Source: Aquabacterium sp.
GTDB taxonomy: Bacteria > Pseudomonadota > Gammaproteobacteria > Burkholderiales > Burkholderiaceae_C
NCBI RefSeq assembly: GCF_021768455.1
Contig: NZ_JAIZVX010000011.1
Coordinates: forward strand, 1 to 47,293
Reading direction: 5' to 3'
DNA length: 47,293 bases
Part shown: piece after piece, positions 7,135 through 15,537 of the stretch
How positions within the stretch are numbered: position 1 is the stretch's first letter
Layout of the letters: each line of letters opens with the position of its first letter
The notes under the pieces: generated by a model
Seen by the model: only the letters and a program-made list of their open reading frames with translations
Database searches by the model: none
Told to the model about the DNA's origin: nothing
Translations under genes and position numbers: made by a program

Positions 7135-8322
7135 TCAGTGAAGATTGTCTGGTGCATCTGGGCTGCTCATCGAGTCATCAACTGCTGGCGGTCTAGTTGG
7201 CATTTGGAACAGATCGGAAATTCTTTTAGAAAAGCCCCCATCATCGGTTTTGAGTACGGTGTTGTATAAGGTTCTACTTAGGACTGACTGGGGGTGATCA
7301 TAGTTGCGGCGGTAGGCTGTGACACTCCATCCGTTGGCCGACGCTCGTTCAATTTGGCGCTCAATGCTGCCAACCACCGTTTTTGCCGCATGATCCCTCG
7401 AAACTCTGTTTCGAATGTAAAATGCCGCTGCATCTTTGGCCGCACGCCAAATAAAATTGCACATTTGTGCAACGGAGTAGCTTTCAAGCCCCTTGTTTAG
7501 AACAAGAAAAGTCTTTTCGCCTGGGGAATACTGAAGTTGATGCTCCATCAATACGCGCTCTAGGAATGCCAGACATTCTTGCAGCGCGATTTCTTGCGCA
7601 AGAAATTCCAACTCCGCTTTGTGCTCCTCAAAAAATCCAGGAGTTAGTAGATCCTCTTCAATTGCAGTTATGAAGCCTGCCGGATTTGGGTGAGGTAGCA
7701 GGAATTCAACTTCACTCATATAAAAGGAGTAGCCTCCATTTTCATTTAGTGTAATGCGGCCCAAATCGGAATTTGGACTAACAATTAGCAGTTTAGATGA
7801 GTATAGCTCTTTGATGATTGCGATGCTGTATTCTGTACTAGGGGTTAATTCGTTGTCGCGGATTGAGTCAAACGCGTGAATGTAGGTCAGGGATTCGTCG
7901 GCGCCGAACCTTGATAGCGCAGCGAGGGAAACCAACTGCCGCACGGACATTGTGTATGGATCTATCGGCTTGCTGAGCGCAGCTTGGGCATGCCTTGTGA
8001 CGCAGTTGTGCTTTGCCTCCAATGCGGTTGTCGCTATGTGGGTCTTGCAGTCTTGGCACGTCCACTTTTCGCGAAGTGCTTTACTTGTGAAGTCTGTCCG
8101 GCCCTCGAATTGGTACGGCTCCTCGCATGCTTCGCAAAATATGTGAGGCGAGAAGAATGCGCAATTCGCTTTGACGATCTTGTTGACCTCCGTAGTGGTC
8201 ATTTTGTAGGTCTTAGCAATTTCGGATATCGTCTTAGAAAACGCCCCGTCGCCACCAATTTGCCAATATTCACGGCAGATAGCGGAATGGGATGAGTCGT
8301 CTGTGTATATTTCGAGAGTCAT
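7135..8322 (-). CDS. Cassette 2 protein: HTH plus zinc-ribbon protein, unknown function
   Basis: A 395-residue soluble protein. Residues 26-52 (GAFSKTISEIAKTYKMTTTEVNKIV) look like a helix-turn-helix. A four-cysteine zinc ribbon follows at Cys63/Cys66 and Cys89/Cys92. The remaining 290 residues are mainly helical with no motif I recognise. HTH plus zinc ribbon suggests nucleic-acid binding. The upstream in-frame extension crosses the preceding attC, so the first ATG inside the cassette was taken; GGGGAC lies about 10 nt before it. Possible roles include regulation or nucleic-acid sensing, without direct support. Confidence 0.75.
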   Translation of the reverse strand: MTLEIYTDDSSHSAICREYWQIGGDGAFSKTISEIAKTYKMTTTEVNKIVKANCAFFSPHIFCEACEEPYQFEGRTDFTSKALREKWTCQDCKTHIATTALEAKHNCVTRHAQAALSKPIDPYTMSVRQLVSLAALSRFGADESLTYIHAFDSIRDNELTPSTEYSIAIIKELYSSKLLIVSPNSDLGRITLNENGGYSFYMSEVEFLLPHPNPAGFITAIEEDLLTPGFFEEHKAELEFLAQEIALQECLAFLERVLMEHQLQYSPGEKTFLVLNKGLESYSVAQMCNFIWRAAKDAAAFYIRNRVSRDHAAKTVVGSIERQIERASANGWSVTAYRRNYDHPQSVLSRTLYNTVLKTDDGGFSKRISDLFQMPTRPPAVDDSMSSPDAPDNLH

Positions 8323-8352
8323 TCTTTGAGAGTCCCCGATAGTGTTTTTGCT

Positions 8353-8419
8353 GTCTAACGCCCAGGTTAGCCGGCAAAAATGCGAAGCATTTTTGTCCGA
8401 GTTGAACCTACAGTTAGGC
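8353..8419 (-). other. attC of cassette 1 (67 bp)
   Basis: Cores GTCTAAC (8353-8359) and GTTAGGC (8413-8419), central hairpin AAAAATGCGAAGCATTTTT. It is nearly identical to the attC of cassette 4, which suggests both cassettes arose in the same integron lineage. Confidence 0.95.
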
Positions 8420-8503
8420 TGGTGCGCGTAGGCAGGAAAGTGCAAGTTCACTCCAGATTCGTAAGATCTGCGCGTTCATGGAAGTCGCGCAACATGCAGT
8501 TCA

Positions 8504-9016
8504 CTAGTTTCCGGCTTGCGGTCCTTTAAACCCACGCCTGATCCAGGCCAAGGATAGGCCAGCAATGAGTGTGATGATTGGGACAGTTAAGGCAATTCTG
8601 AGATGCCTTATGGACTCGTGAATTATCTGCGGCTTCTGTTCTTCTGCGATTCGTTCTTTGACCTGTTGAATTTTGTTTGCGAGCAGTGGCTTTGTGACGT
8701 GAATCATCATGAGGACATTTGATGATGCTTTTTTAGCATCTGGTGTGATCATGAAGCTCATGCAAGAATTCTTGTTAATTTTTGTGAGGTTGTAGGCCTC
8801 CTCGCAGAGGCGATCTGCCTCTTTATGCAACTCTAATGGGTCGCGTATGCGTTGCACGGCCTCAATCTGGTTTCGAAGCTCGCCATAAGCGATCTGCTCA
8901 GGATCTTCATCGAATTTGGGTAGGCTGTAGTAATAGCTAGCAACGGTCGCGGCCAGCCAAATAAAAGTGAATACAACATAAAGTCGCCACCATCCATTCA
9001 GGGATACGTTCTTCAT
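8504..9016 (-). CDS. Cassette 1 protein: bitopic membrane protein with periplasmic helical domain
   Basis: A 170-residue protein with a hydrophobic segment at about 12-30, a 110-residue soluble part and a second hydrophobic segment at 142-159 followed by a basic RR tail. Both ends should be cytoplasmic and the helical middle, with two cysteines, periplasmic. A GGGAGAG Shine-Dalgarno supports the start. This is the attI-proximal cassette, so it is the most recent insertion and the one best placed for transcription from an integron promoter. Family not recognised. Confidence 0.75.
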   Translation of the reverse strand: MKNVSLNGWWRLYVVFTFIWLAATVASYYYSLPKFDEDPEQIAYGELRNQIEAVQRIRDPLELHKEADRLCEEAYNLTKINKNSCMSFMITPDAKKASSNVLMMIHVTKPLLANKIQQVKERIAEEQKPQIIHESIRHLRIALTVPIITLIAGLSLAWIRRGFKGPQAGN

Positions 9017-9412
9017 TCGCTGCTCTCTCCCGTGTTTCAGTGCGCCTAACGCATTAAAGGCGCGCGTTTCTTAGAAGCCTAACTGTAATTTCGACGTCAT
9101 CTGTGCCGTCTTTTCTGTCGAGTTGCGTCTCTCCGGCCTTCTTCGTCTGTTGGTGTCTGGCCAGGGCTTCGGCACAGGTGATGCCGAACCTGTGGGCATC
9201 TGTCCGGCGTTCGCGGCGCACACTGACGCATAACTTCGTAGCTCCCTCGTTGTGCAGCCAAGTTCTACGTCGTACATCGCGCGAGGTTATGCACAAGGTT
9301 AGGCTGCCTGTGTCATTTGTTTCAGTATGCGGGGCGGCCAGGAAGCGGTCAAACGGATCGCGTGGGCTCCCCCCGAAGCGGGTAGCCGTGGTGAGGCCAA
9401 TCTGCCACCATG
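9017..9412. other. attI-like zone and geneless stretch between cassette 1 and intI
   Basis: No convincing gene. GTTAGGC cores on the minus strand lie at 9044-9050 and 9078-9084, 34 bp apart. The first is the junction of cassette 1 and so the working edge of attI. A third core in the opposite sense (GTTAGGC on the plus strand) lies at 9298-9304. The 9078-9304 segment may be the remains of an ORF-less cassette. Short frames on both strands (for example 9071-9277 minus) run through the core sites and show no coding character that I can support. The cassette promoter should lie here or within intI, but I cannot place it. Confidence 0.6.
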
Positions 9413-9428
9413 CTGTGGATAAACACAG
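9413..9428 (+). promoter_or_regulatory. LexA (SOS) box of the integron integrase
   Basis: CTGTGGATAAACACAG is a perfect CTGT-N8-ACAG, ending 5 nt before the intI ATG at 9434. LexA control of integron integrases is established for class 1 and Vibrio integrons. The box survives although the gene is broken. Its position also argues against the earlier in-frame ATG at 9410, which precedes the operator. Confidence 0.85.
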
Positions 9429-9433
9429 TGAAC

Positions 9434-10058
9434 ATGGTGGACACAAGCCTTCCCCCTCTGCAGTCCACGCGCCTGCTCGATCAGTTGCGTGAACGTTTGC
9501 GCTTCATGCACTACAGCCTGCGTACCGAACAGGCCTATGTGTATTGGGTCAAGGCTTTTGTGCGGTTTGTCGGCCTCAAGCATCCTCGCGAGGTGGGGTT
9601 TTCCGAGCTGGAGCGTTTCCTCATTCACCTGGCGGTTGATCGGCAGGTTGCCCCGTCCACCCACAAACAAGCGCTGGCCGCCATCACGTTCATGTATGAG
9701 CGTGTTCTGGGCCTGGAGGTGCCTTGGCTGGCCAACATTGGGCGGCCCAAGGTGGTCAAGCGCCTGCCGGTGGTCCTGTCGCAGCAGGAGGTCCAGCAGG
9801 TCTTGCCTGCGCTCGATGCGCCCCATCGTCTCTTGGGGCAGTTGCTTTACGGCACCGGTCTTCGCCCGATGGAAGGATTGATTGCCACGCCCCACACCCT
9901 GCGGCACTCTTTTGCAACCCATCTGCTCCAGGCCCGTTACGACATCCGCACGGTCCAGTAACTAGCTGGGGCACAGTGACGTCAGTACCACCATGGTCTA
10001 CACCCACATCCTCAAACTGGGTGGTGGCGGTGTGCAGAGCCCGCTCGACATGCTGTGA
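9434..10058 (+). pseudogene. intI: Integron integrase IntI, internally deleted and frameshifted
   Basis: IntI tyrosine recombinases recombine attI and attC. The first 148 residues are normal, with LRTEQAYVYWVKAFVRF and the first catalytic Arg at 144 (YGTGLR). The sequence then jumps to the second box, ATPHTLRHSFATHLL, with His154 and Arg157. In IntI1 these boxes (R146, H277) are 131 residues apart; here they are 10 apart, so about 121 codons are missing in frame, including the catalytic Lys and the IntI-specific insert that binds folded attC. After DIRTVQ a TAA and a one-base shift interrupt the frame. The rest, through the catalytic YTHIL and the [12 protein letters not shown] tail, continues in another frame to a TGA at 10056. 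The enzyme cannot be active. Confidence 0.93.
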
Positions 10059-10178
10059 ACCCGATGCAGCAGGCTGTCGGCCAATTGCGCGCCTGCCGCG
10101 TTGGTGGTGTGAGCCCGGTCAGGCTTGTTTTCCGGCCACGGGGCCCCATTTGCCAGTCATCCCAGGGAAACACCTCGC

Positions 10179-10814
10179 ATGAAGTCTTCATTCCTCTTGT
10201 GGCGCCACGGCCTGGCCCGCTCTCTCGCGCTGTGCGCCTGCCTGGGGGGCGCCCTGCTGCCCGTGGGGGGCTTGCTGGGCGCGGGCGAGGCGCAAGCCGC
10301 CACCCTCGAAGGCCAGCGTTTCGACGACAGCGCCCAGCTGGGGGGCCGTGCCCTGCGGCTCAATGGCCTGGGGCTGCGCGGCGTGGCCTGGGTGAAGGCC
10401 TTTGTGGCGGGGCTTTACCTCAGCGCGCCCACCAAAGATGCGGCTCAGGTGCTTGCCATGCCAGGCCCCAAGCGCCTGAGGCTGCGCATCATGATCGATG
10501 CGCCCAGCCACGAGCTCAGCAAATCGCTCACCGGCCGGGTGGAAGACCACGAACCCCAAACCGTGCGCGAACAGCTGGCACCTCGGCTGAACGAACTCGC
10601 ATCCCAGATCGACAGCCTGGGTGAACTGAAAACCGGCGACAGCATCGACCTCGATTTCCTGCCCGACAAGGGCACCCACCTGCGCCTGAATGACAAGCCG
10701 GTGGGCGAGGCCGTGCCGGGTGAAGACCTCTACCGCACGGTGCTCAAGATCTTCGTGGGCGAGCACCCGGTCGACCGCCGCATGAAGCAGGGCCTGCTCA
10801 AAGGGGGCGCCTGA
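10179..10814 (+). CDS. Chalcone isomerase-like periplasmic protein
   Basis: A 211-residue protein with a long signal peptide ending near AQA (residues 38-40). The rest fits the bacterial chalcone isomerase-like domain: LRLNGLGLRGVAWVKAFVAGLYL, then RLRLRIMIDAP, DSIDLDFLPDKGTHLRLND and a closing FVGEHPVDRRMKQGLL. These bacterial proteins are secreted and of unknown function; they generally lack the plant enzyme's catalytic residues. The start is the ATG that opens the signal peptide. The stop is followed immediately by the GTG of xerD, so the two are probably co-transcribed. Confidence 0.85.
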   Translation: MKSSFLLWRHGLARSLALCACLGGALLPVGGLLGAGEAQAATLEGQRFDDSAQLGGRALRLNGLGLRGVAWVKAFVAGLYLSAPTKDAAQVLAMPGPKRLRLRIMIDAPSHELSKSLTGRVEDHEPQTVREQLAPRLNELASQIDSLGELKTGDSIDLDFLPDKGTHLRLNDKPVGEAVPGEDLYRTVLKIFVGEHPVDRRMKQGLLKGGA

Positions 10815-11732
10815 GTGGCCGACACCCTGGCCTTGGCCCCCGTGCTGGACCCGCACCTCGACCGTTTCATCGATGCCCTCTGGCTCGAAGACGGCCTGAG
10901 CAGCAACACCCTGGCCGCCTACCGGCGCGACCTGCAAGGCCTGGCGCAGTGGTTGAAGCAGAGCGGCTCGGGCCACGGGCTGGTGCAGGCGACCGAACTC
11001 GATCTCCACGGTTTCACCGCGGCCCGCCATGCCGAGTCCAAGCCCTCGTCGGTGGGGCGGCGCCTGAGCGTGTTCAGGCGTTTTTTCCGTTGGGCGGTGC
11101 GCGAGGGCCTGAGTGCCACCGACCCCACCTTGCGCATGGACGCCCCCCGCCAGCACGCCCGTCTGCCTGGCACCCTGACCGAAGACCAGGTCGAGGCCCT
11201 GCTGGCCGCGCCCGATGTCTACGAGCCCCTGGGCCTGCGCGACCGCGCCATGCTCGAGCTGATGTACGCCAGCGGCCTGCGGGTGAGCGAGCTGGTGGAG
11301 CTCAAATCGGTGCACGTGAGCCAGAGCGATGGGGTCTTGCGCGTCACGGGCAAGGGCAGCAAGGAGCGCCTGGTGCCCTTTGGCGAAGAGGCTGGCAACT
11401 GGTTGGCCCGCTACCTGGCCGAGGCGCGGGGCCCCATCCTGGGCGGGCAGGTGAGCGATGCGCTGTTCGTCACCGCCCGGGGTGGACCCATGACGCGGCA
11501 GATGTTCTGGAAGCTGATCCGCAAGCACGCGATGCACGCGGGCATCACCCAGGCCTTGTCACCCCACACCTTGCGGCACGCCTTTGCCACGCACCTGCTC
11601 AACCATGGCGCCGATTTGCGCGTGGTGCAGATGCTGCTGGGCCATGCCGACATTTCCACCACCCAGGTCTACACCCACGTGGCGCGCGAGCGCTTGCGCC
11701 AACTGCACGCAAAGCACCACCCGCGGGGCTGA
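10815..11732 (+). CDS. xerD: Tyrosine recombinase XerD
   Basis: A 305-residue recombinase, of normal length. With XerC it resolves chromosome dimers at dif in a complex with FtsK. The N-terminal SAM-like core-binding domain spans about 10-100. The catalytic set is complete: Arg156 (ASGLRVSEL), Lys180 (GKGSKER), His251 and Arg254 (HTLRHAFATHLL), His277 (LLGHADIS) and Tyr286 (VYTH). The GTG start follows the preceding stop directly. It is intact and unrelated to the broken integrase 750 bp upstream except by superfamily. Confidence 0.93.
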   Translation: MADTLALAPVLDPHLDRFIDALWLEDGLSSNTLAAYRRDLQGLAQWLKQSGSGHGLVQATELDLHGFTAARHAESKPSSVGRRLSVFRRFFRWAVREGLSATDPTLRMDAPRQHARLPGTLTEDQVEALLAAPDVYEPLGLRDRAMLELMYASGLRVSELVELKSVHVSQSDGVLRVTGKGSKERLVPFGEEAGNWLARYLAEARGPILGGQVSDALFVTARGGPMTRQMFWKLIRKHAMHAGITQALSPHTLRHAFATHLLNHGADLRVVQMLLGHADISTTQVYTHVARERLRQLHAKHHPRG

Positions 11733-11766
11733 GGTGTTGGCTGATGGGGTCGCTGGGGTGGCTGGT

Positions 11767-12582
11767 TCAGTCCAGCCCCAGCAGCCAGGCCATTTCGGCT
11801 TCGGTGAAACCGGCGGCGCGCCGAGCGGCCTCGTTGAAGGGCGGCTTCAGGCGTGGCGCCTCGTATTGCTTCACCAGGCCGGGGTAGATCGCGGTGGCTT
11901 CCAGCCCGCGGGCGTCGCACAGGTGGCGGAACCAGTGGTTGCCGATCGCGACATGGCCCACCTCGTCGCGCAGGATCACATCGAGGATCTCGACGGCGCG
12001 CAGGTCGCCAGCGCGGCGCAGCTTGTCCTGGATCAGCGGGGTGGCGTCCAGGCCCCGGGCTTCGAGCGTGCGTGGCACCAGGGCCATGCGGGCCAGGATG
12101 TCGTCCTGGGTCTTTTCGCACATGGTCCACAGGCCGTCGTGGGCGTCGAAATCGCCGTAGTCGTGGCCCAGGGTCTGCAGGTGGCTGCGCAGCAGGCTGA
12201 AGTGCAGGGCCTCTTCGGCGGCCACGCGCAGCCAGTCGAGGTAATAGGCCTGGGGCATGCCGGGAAAGCGCCAGACGGCGTCCAGCGCCAGGTTGATGGC
12301 ATTGAACTCGATGTGGCAGATGGCGTGCAGCAGGGCGGCGCGGCCCTCTTGCGTGAAGGGCGAGCGCGAAGGCACCTGGGTGGCCGAGACCAGGGCAGGG
12401 CGTTCGGGCCGGCCTGGCATGAGGGCCTGCTCGGCCTCAGTGGGGGCGATCACCGCCCCCAGGTCTTCTGAATGCAGGGTCGCGGTGGCCCCCGCGGCGT
12501 CCAACAAGGCCCTGGCGGCCTGGGCCTTGTCGGCAGGCGACGCTATCAGCAGGATGTCAAGGGCTCGGCGGCGAAGGCTCAT
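11767..12582 (-). CDS. DUF455 ferritin-like protein
   Basis: A 271-residue protein of the DUF455 family (COG2833), which has a ferritin-like fold. Candidate di-iron ligands are Glu92, Glu124-x2-His127 (EEALHF), Glu175 and Glu207-x2-His210 (DEVGH). This spacing matches a carboxylate-bridged di-iron bundle. The biochemical activity of the family is not established. The start ATG overlaps the uppP stop in ATGA, so translation is coupled to uppP. Cytosolic. Confidence 0.85.
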   Translation of the reverse strand: MSLRRRALDILLIASPADKAQAARALLDAAGATATLHSEDLGAVIAPTEAEQALMPGRPERPALVSATQVPSRSPFTQEGRAALLHAICHIEFNAINLALDAVWRFPGMPQAYYLDWLRVAAEEALHFSLLRSHLQTLGHDYGDFDAHDGLWTMCEKTQDDILARMALVPRTLEARGLDATPLIQDKLRRAGDLRAVEILDVILRDEVGHVAIGNHWFRHLCDARGLEATAIYPGLVKQYEAPRLKPPFNEAARRAAGFTEAEMAWLLGLD

Positions 12583-13421
12583 TCTGCCCAGGTGACGATG
12601 CCAAAGTGGGCCGTGGCCAGGATCACCAGGCCGAAGGCGATGCGGTACCAGGCGAAGGGCACGAAGTTGTGGCTGGACACGTACTTGATCAGCCAGCGCA
12701 CGCACACCCAGGCCGAGAGGAAGGCGAACACCAGGCCCACGCTGAAGAGGGGCAGGTCGGCCAGGCTCAGCAGTGCGCGTTCCTTGTAGAGGCTGTAGGC
12801 GCCCGCGCCCACCAGGGTGGGGATGCCGAGGAAGAAGCTGAAGTCGGTCGCGGCCTTGCGCGACAGGCCCAGCATCATGCCGCCAATAATGGTGGCGCCC
12901 GAACGGCTGGTGCCGGGCACCAGGGCCAGGCACTGCACCAGGCCCACCTTGAGCGCGTCCATCAGCGTGAGGTCGTCGACGGTCTGCACGCGGGGGGCGG
13001 GGCGCTTGGCGGCCAGCTTCTCGGCGATCAGGATGATCACGCCGCCCAGGATGAAGGTGGTGGCCACGACGGTGGGCGTGAACAGGTGCGCCTTGACGGC
13101 CTTGCCGAACAGCAGGCCCAGGATGACCGCGGGGATGAAGCCCAGGATCACGTTCAGGGTGAAGCGCTGGGCCTTGGGGTCGGAGCCCAGGCCGGTGACG
13201 GTGTCACGGATGCGCTGCCAGTACACCAGGATCACGGCGAAGATGGCGCCGGTCTGGATGGCGATGTCGAAGACCTTGGCCTTGTCGGCGCCCACGCTCT
13301 GCCCGAAATCCAGCAGGGATCCCGCCAGGATGAGGTGACCGGTGGAGGAGATGGGGAGGAACTCGGTGAGCCCTTCCACGATGCCCATGAGGGCCGCTTT
13401 CACGAACAGGATGACTTCCAC
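12579..13421 (-). CDS. uppP: Undecaprenyl-diphosphatase UppP (BacA)
   Basis: Removes a phosphate from undecaprenyl diphosphate, recycling the lipid carrier for peptidoglycan; over-expression gives bacitracin resistance. The signature motifs are present: [18 protein letters not shown] near the start and [20 protein letters not shown] in the middle. It is an integral membrane protein with about eight hydrophobic segments. The GTG start ([13 protein letters not shown]) was preferred because GGAAAG stands 8 nt upstream and this gives the usual length of 280; an ATG at 13454 is possible. Divergent from selO. Confidence 0.9.
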   Translation of the reverse strand: MEVILFVKAALMGIVEGLTEFLPISSTGHLILAGSLLDFGQSVGADKAKVFDIAIQTGAIFAVILVYWQRIRDTVTGLGSDPKAQRFTLNVILGFIPAVILGLLFGKAVKAHLFTPTVVATTFILGGVIILIAEKLAAKRPAPRVQTVDDLTLMDALKVGLVQCLALVPGTSRSGATIIGGMMLGLSRKAATDFSFFLGIPTLVGAGAYSLYKERALLSLADLPLFSVGLVFAFLSAWVCVRWLIKYVSSHNFVPFAWYRIAFGLVILATAHFGIVTWAE

Positions 13422-13527
13422 GGCGTGCTTTCCGACAGCTTGGCAAACGCGCATCTTAGGTCACCCCCCATGACGCCATTGCCCGACCCTGCCCCAGGGA
13501 CAGGGGGGCTTGTCTACACTGCGCCAC

Positions 13528-15099
13528 ATGCCCGCTGACACCCCTCCCTCCGCCGCGCCCGCCTCCTGGGCCCCAGAACCGGCCCTCTGGCTCAACCGTT
13601 TTGCCGGCCTGAGCCGCGAGCTGGGCGAACGCCTGTCCGTGCCCCTGGGCACCCCCTGGGAGGGCGACCCGCTGCCCCGCCCCAGCTGGGTCGCGACCAA
13701 CGCCAACCTGGCCCGCGAGCTGGGCTGGCCTGAGCACTGGGACCATGCCGAGGCAGGGCAGGGCGCTTCCGCCTTGAAGGTGCTGAGCGGCAACGCCCAG
13801 TGGCCTGGCATGGCGCCGATGGCCACGGTCTACAGCGGCCACCAGTTCGGCGTTTGGGCCGGCCAGTTGGGCGATGGCCGCGCGCTCTTGCTGGGCGAGC
13901 TCGACACCCCGCTGGGCCCGCAGGAGATCCAGCTCAAGGGGGCGGGTAGCACGCCGTATTCACGCCGTGCCGATGGCCGGGCCGTGCTGCGCTCGTCGAT
14001 CCGCGAGTTCCTGTGCAGCGAGGCCATGCACGGCCTGGGCATCCCGACCACGCGGGCGCTGACCCTCAGCGCCTCGCCCAAGCCGGTGATGCGCGAGACC
14101 GTCGAGACCGCCGCCGTGGTCACCCGTGTGGCCCCCAGCTTCATCCGCTTCGGCCACTTCGAGCATTTCTCGTACACGCAGAACCCGGCAGAGCGCGAAG
14201 CCCTGCAGGCCCTGGTCGATTTCGTGGTCACCCACCACTACCCCGAGCTGCTCGATGCCCCCAACCGCGCCCTGGCTTTGCTCGAGGCCGTGCTACAGCG
14301 CACCGCCTCGCTGATGGCCGCCTGGCAATCGGTGGGCTTCTGCCACGGGGTGATGAACACCGACAACATGTCCATCCTGGGCCTGACCATCGACTACGGC
14401 CCCTTCGGCTTCCTCGATGGCTTCAACCCCGACCACATCTGCAACCACTCCGACACCCAGGGCCGCTACAGCTGGAACAACCAGCCCCAGATCGGCTACT
14501 GGAACCTGCGCGCTCTGGCCCAGGCCCTGCTGCCCCTGATCCCCGAGGCCAAGGGCGACAACCCGGTGGTGGTCAACGTGCTCAAGGGCTACGAGACGCA
14601 CTTCCCGGCGGCCATGCGCGCGCGCTGGCGGGCCAAGCTGGGCCTGGCCACCGACCAGGATGACGACGGCAAGCTGGCCGTGGCCCTGCTGGAGGTGATG
14701 GCCCAGGGGGCGGTGGACTTCACCATCGCCTTCCGCCGCCTGGCTGGCTGGCGCAGCGACCTGCCGCCCGAGGCCCCCGAAAACGCCCCGGTGCGCGACC
14801 TCTTCCTCGACCGCGCCGCCTTCGACGCCTGGGCCTTGCGCTACAACGCCCGCCTGCAGGCCGAGGGCAGCATCGACGCCGAACGCGCCGAGCGCATGCG
14901 CCGCGTCAACCCCGTCTACGTGCTGCGCAACCACATGGCCGAAGTGGCCATCAAGCAGGCGCAGGCGGGCGATTACAGTGAGGTCCAGCGCCTGCACCGC
15001 CTCCTGCAAAACCCCTTCGACGAACAGCCCGGGGCCGAGGCCGATGCCGGCTTCCCGCCCGACTGGGCCACATCCATCGAGGTGTCCTGTTCATCATGA
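13528..15099 (+). CDS. selO: Protein adenylyltransferase SelO (YdiU family)
   Basis: A 523-residue pseudokinase-fold enzyme that transfers AMP to Ser, Thr and Tyr of target proteins and is linked to redox homeostasis. Hallmarks seen are [58 protein letters not shown] and the metal-binding region [20 protein letters not shown]. The C-terminal cysteine of many SelO proteins (selenocysteine in eukaryotes) may be the one in the final EVSCSS. It overlaps msrB in ATGA, an arrangement that supports a shared role in oxidative stress. Confidence 0.92.
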   Translation: MPADTPPSAAPASWAPEPALWLNRFAGLSRELGERLSVPLGTPWEGDPLPRPSWVATNANLARELGWPEHWDHAEAGQGASALKVLSGNAQWPGMAPMATVYSGHQFGVWAGQLGDGRALLLGELDTPLGPQEIQLKGAGSTPYSRRADGRAVLRSSIREFLCSEAMHGLGIPTTRALTLSASPKPVMRETVETAAVVTRVAPSFIRFGHFEHFSYTQNPAEREALQALVDFVVTHHYPELLDAPNRALALLEAVLQRTASLMAAWQSVGFCHGVMNTDNMSILGLTIDYGPFGFLDGFNPDHICNHSDTQGRYSWNNQPQIGYWNLRALAQALLPLIPEAKGDNPVVVNVLKGYETHFPAAMRARWRAKLGLATDQDDDGKLAVALLEVMAQGAVDFTIAFRRLAGWRSDLPPEAPENAPVRDLFLDRAAFDAWALRYNARLQAEGSIDAERAERMRRVNPVYVLRNHMAEVAIKQAQAGDYSEVQRLHRLLQNPFDEQPGAEADAGFPPDWATSIEVSCSS

Positions 15100-15500
15100 G
15101 CGACTACAAGATCAAGAAGACCGACGCCGAGTGGCGCGCCCAGCTGGCGCCCATCGACTACGAAGTCACCCGCCGCGCCGCCACCGAGCGCGCCTTCACC
15201 GGCCGCTACTGGGACCACTTCGCCCAGGGCGACTACAAGTGCATCTGCTGCGGCGTGAAGCTCTTCGAGTCGGAGACCAAGTTCGATGCCGGCTGTGGCT
15301 GGCCCTCGTATTACCAGCCCACCGAGCAGGCCCTGGTCGAGCGGGTGATGGACCACAGCCACGGCATGACCCGCGTGGAGGTGCGCTGCCAGAACTGCGG
15401 CGCCCACCTGGGCCATGTGTTCGACGACGGCCCCGCCCCCACGGGTGAGCGCTTCTGCATCAACTCCGCCGCGCTAGACTTCGAGCCGCGCCCGGAGTGA
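15096..15500 (+). CDS. msrB: Peptide-methionine (R)-S-oxide reductase MsrB
   Basis: Reduces methionine-R-sulfoxide in proteins using thioredoxin. At 134 residues it is of typical length. Two zinc-binding CxxC pairs are present (Cys49/Cys52 and Cys98/Cys101), with the catalytic Cys121 in RFCINSAAL and a likely resolving Cys67 in GCGWPS. It has no signal peptide, so it is cytosolic. The start overlaps the selO stop by 4 bp. Confidence 0.95.
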   Translation: MSDYKIKKTDAEWRAQLAPIDYEVTRRAATERAFTGRYWDHFAQGDYKCICCGVKLFESETKFDAGCGWPSYYQPTEQALVERVMDHSHGMTRVEVRCQNCGAHLGHVFDDGPAPTGERFCINSAALDFEPRPE

Positions 15501-15537
15501 GCGTGCCAACCACGGGCCCCACGGGGCCCGCTTTCAC

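Larger units (their letters stand above)
2070..10058 (-). mobile_element. Decayed chromosomal integron: intI pseudogene, attI-like zone and seven gene cassettes
   Basis: The integrase remnant lies at the right end on the plus strand. The cassettes run leftwards, all genes on the minus strand, each followed by an attC with the RYYYAAC...GTTRRRY layout. Five of the six complete attC sites share an almost identical outer arm (CTAACGCC[C/T]AGGTT or a close variant), typical of sedentary chromosomal integrons. The array is visibly more A+T-rich than the flanks. It ends in a half attC at 2070-2126. Without a working local integrase, cassettes could move only if an IntI were supplied in trans. Confidence 0.93.

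Noticed and set aside
2166-9016. Insertion sequences or transposons among the cassettes
   Set aside because: No transposase gene or terminal inverted repeats were seen; the inverted repeats present are attC sites.
9410-9433. Upstream ATG as start of intI
   Set aside because: It lies before the LexA box, which would then be inside the coding sequence; the ATG at 9434 matches the usual IntI N-terminus.
9103-9492. Plus-strand open frame of 129 codons across the attI zone into intI
   Set aside because: It runs through core sites and the LexA box and overlaps the integrase start in another frame; the composition (Arg/Ser-rich) suggests a chance frame in a cassette-like block.
13422-13454. ATG at 13454 as uppP start
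   Set aside because: It adds a polar 11-residue leader ([11 protein letters not shown]) not found in the family, while the GTG at 13421 has a Shine-Dalgarno and gives the standard N-terminus. Not fully excluded.
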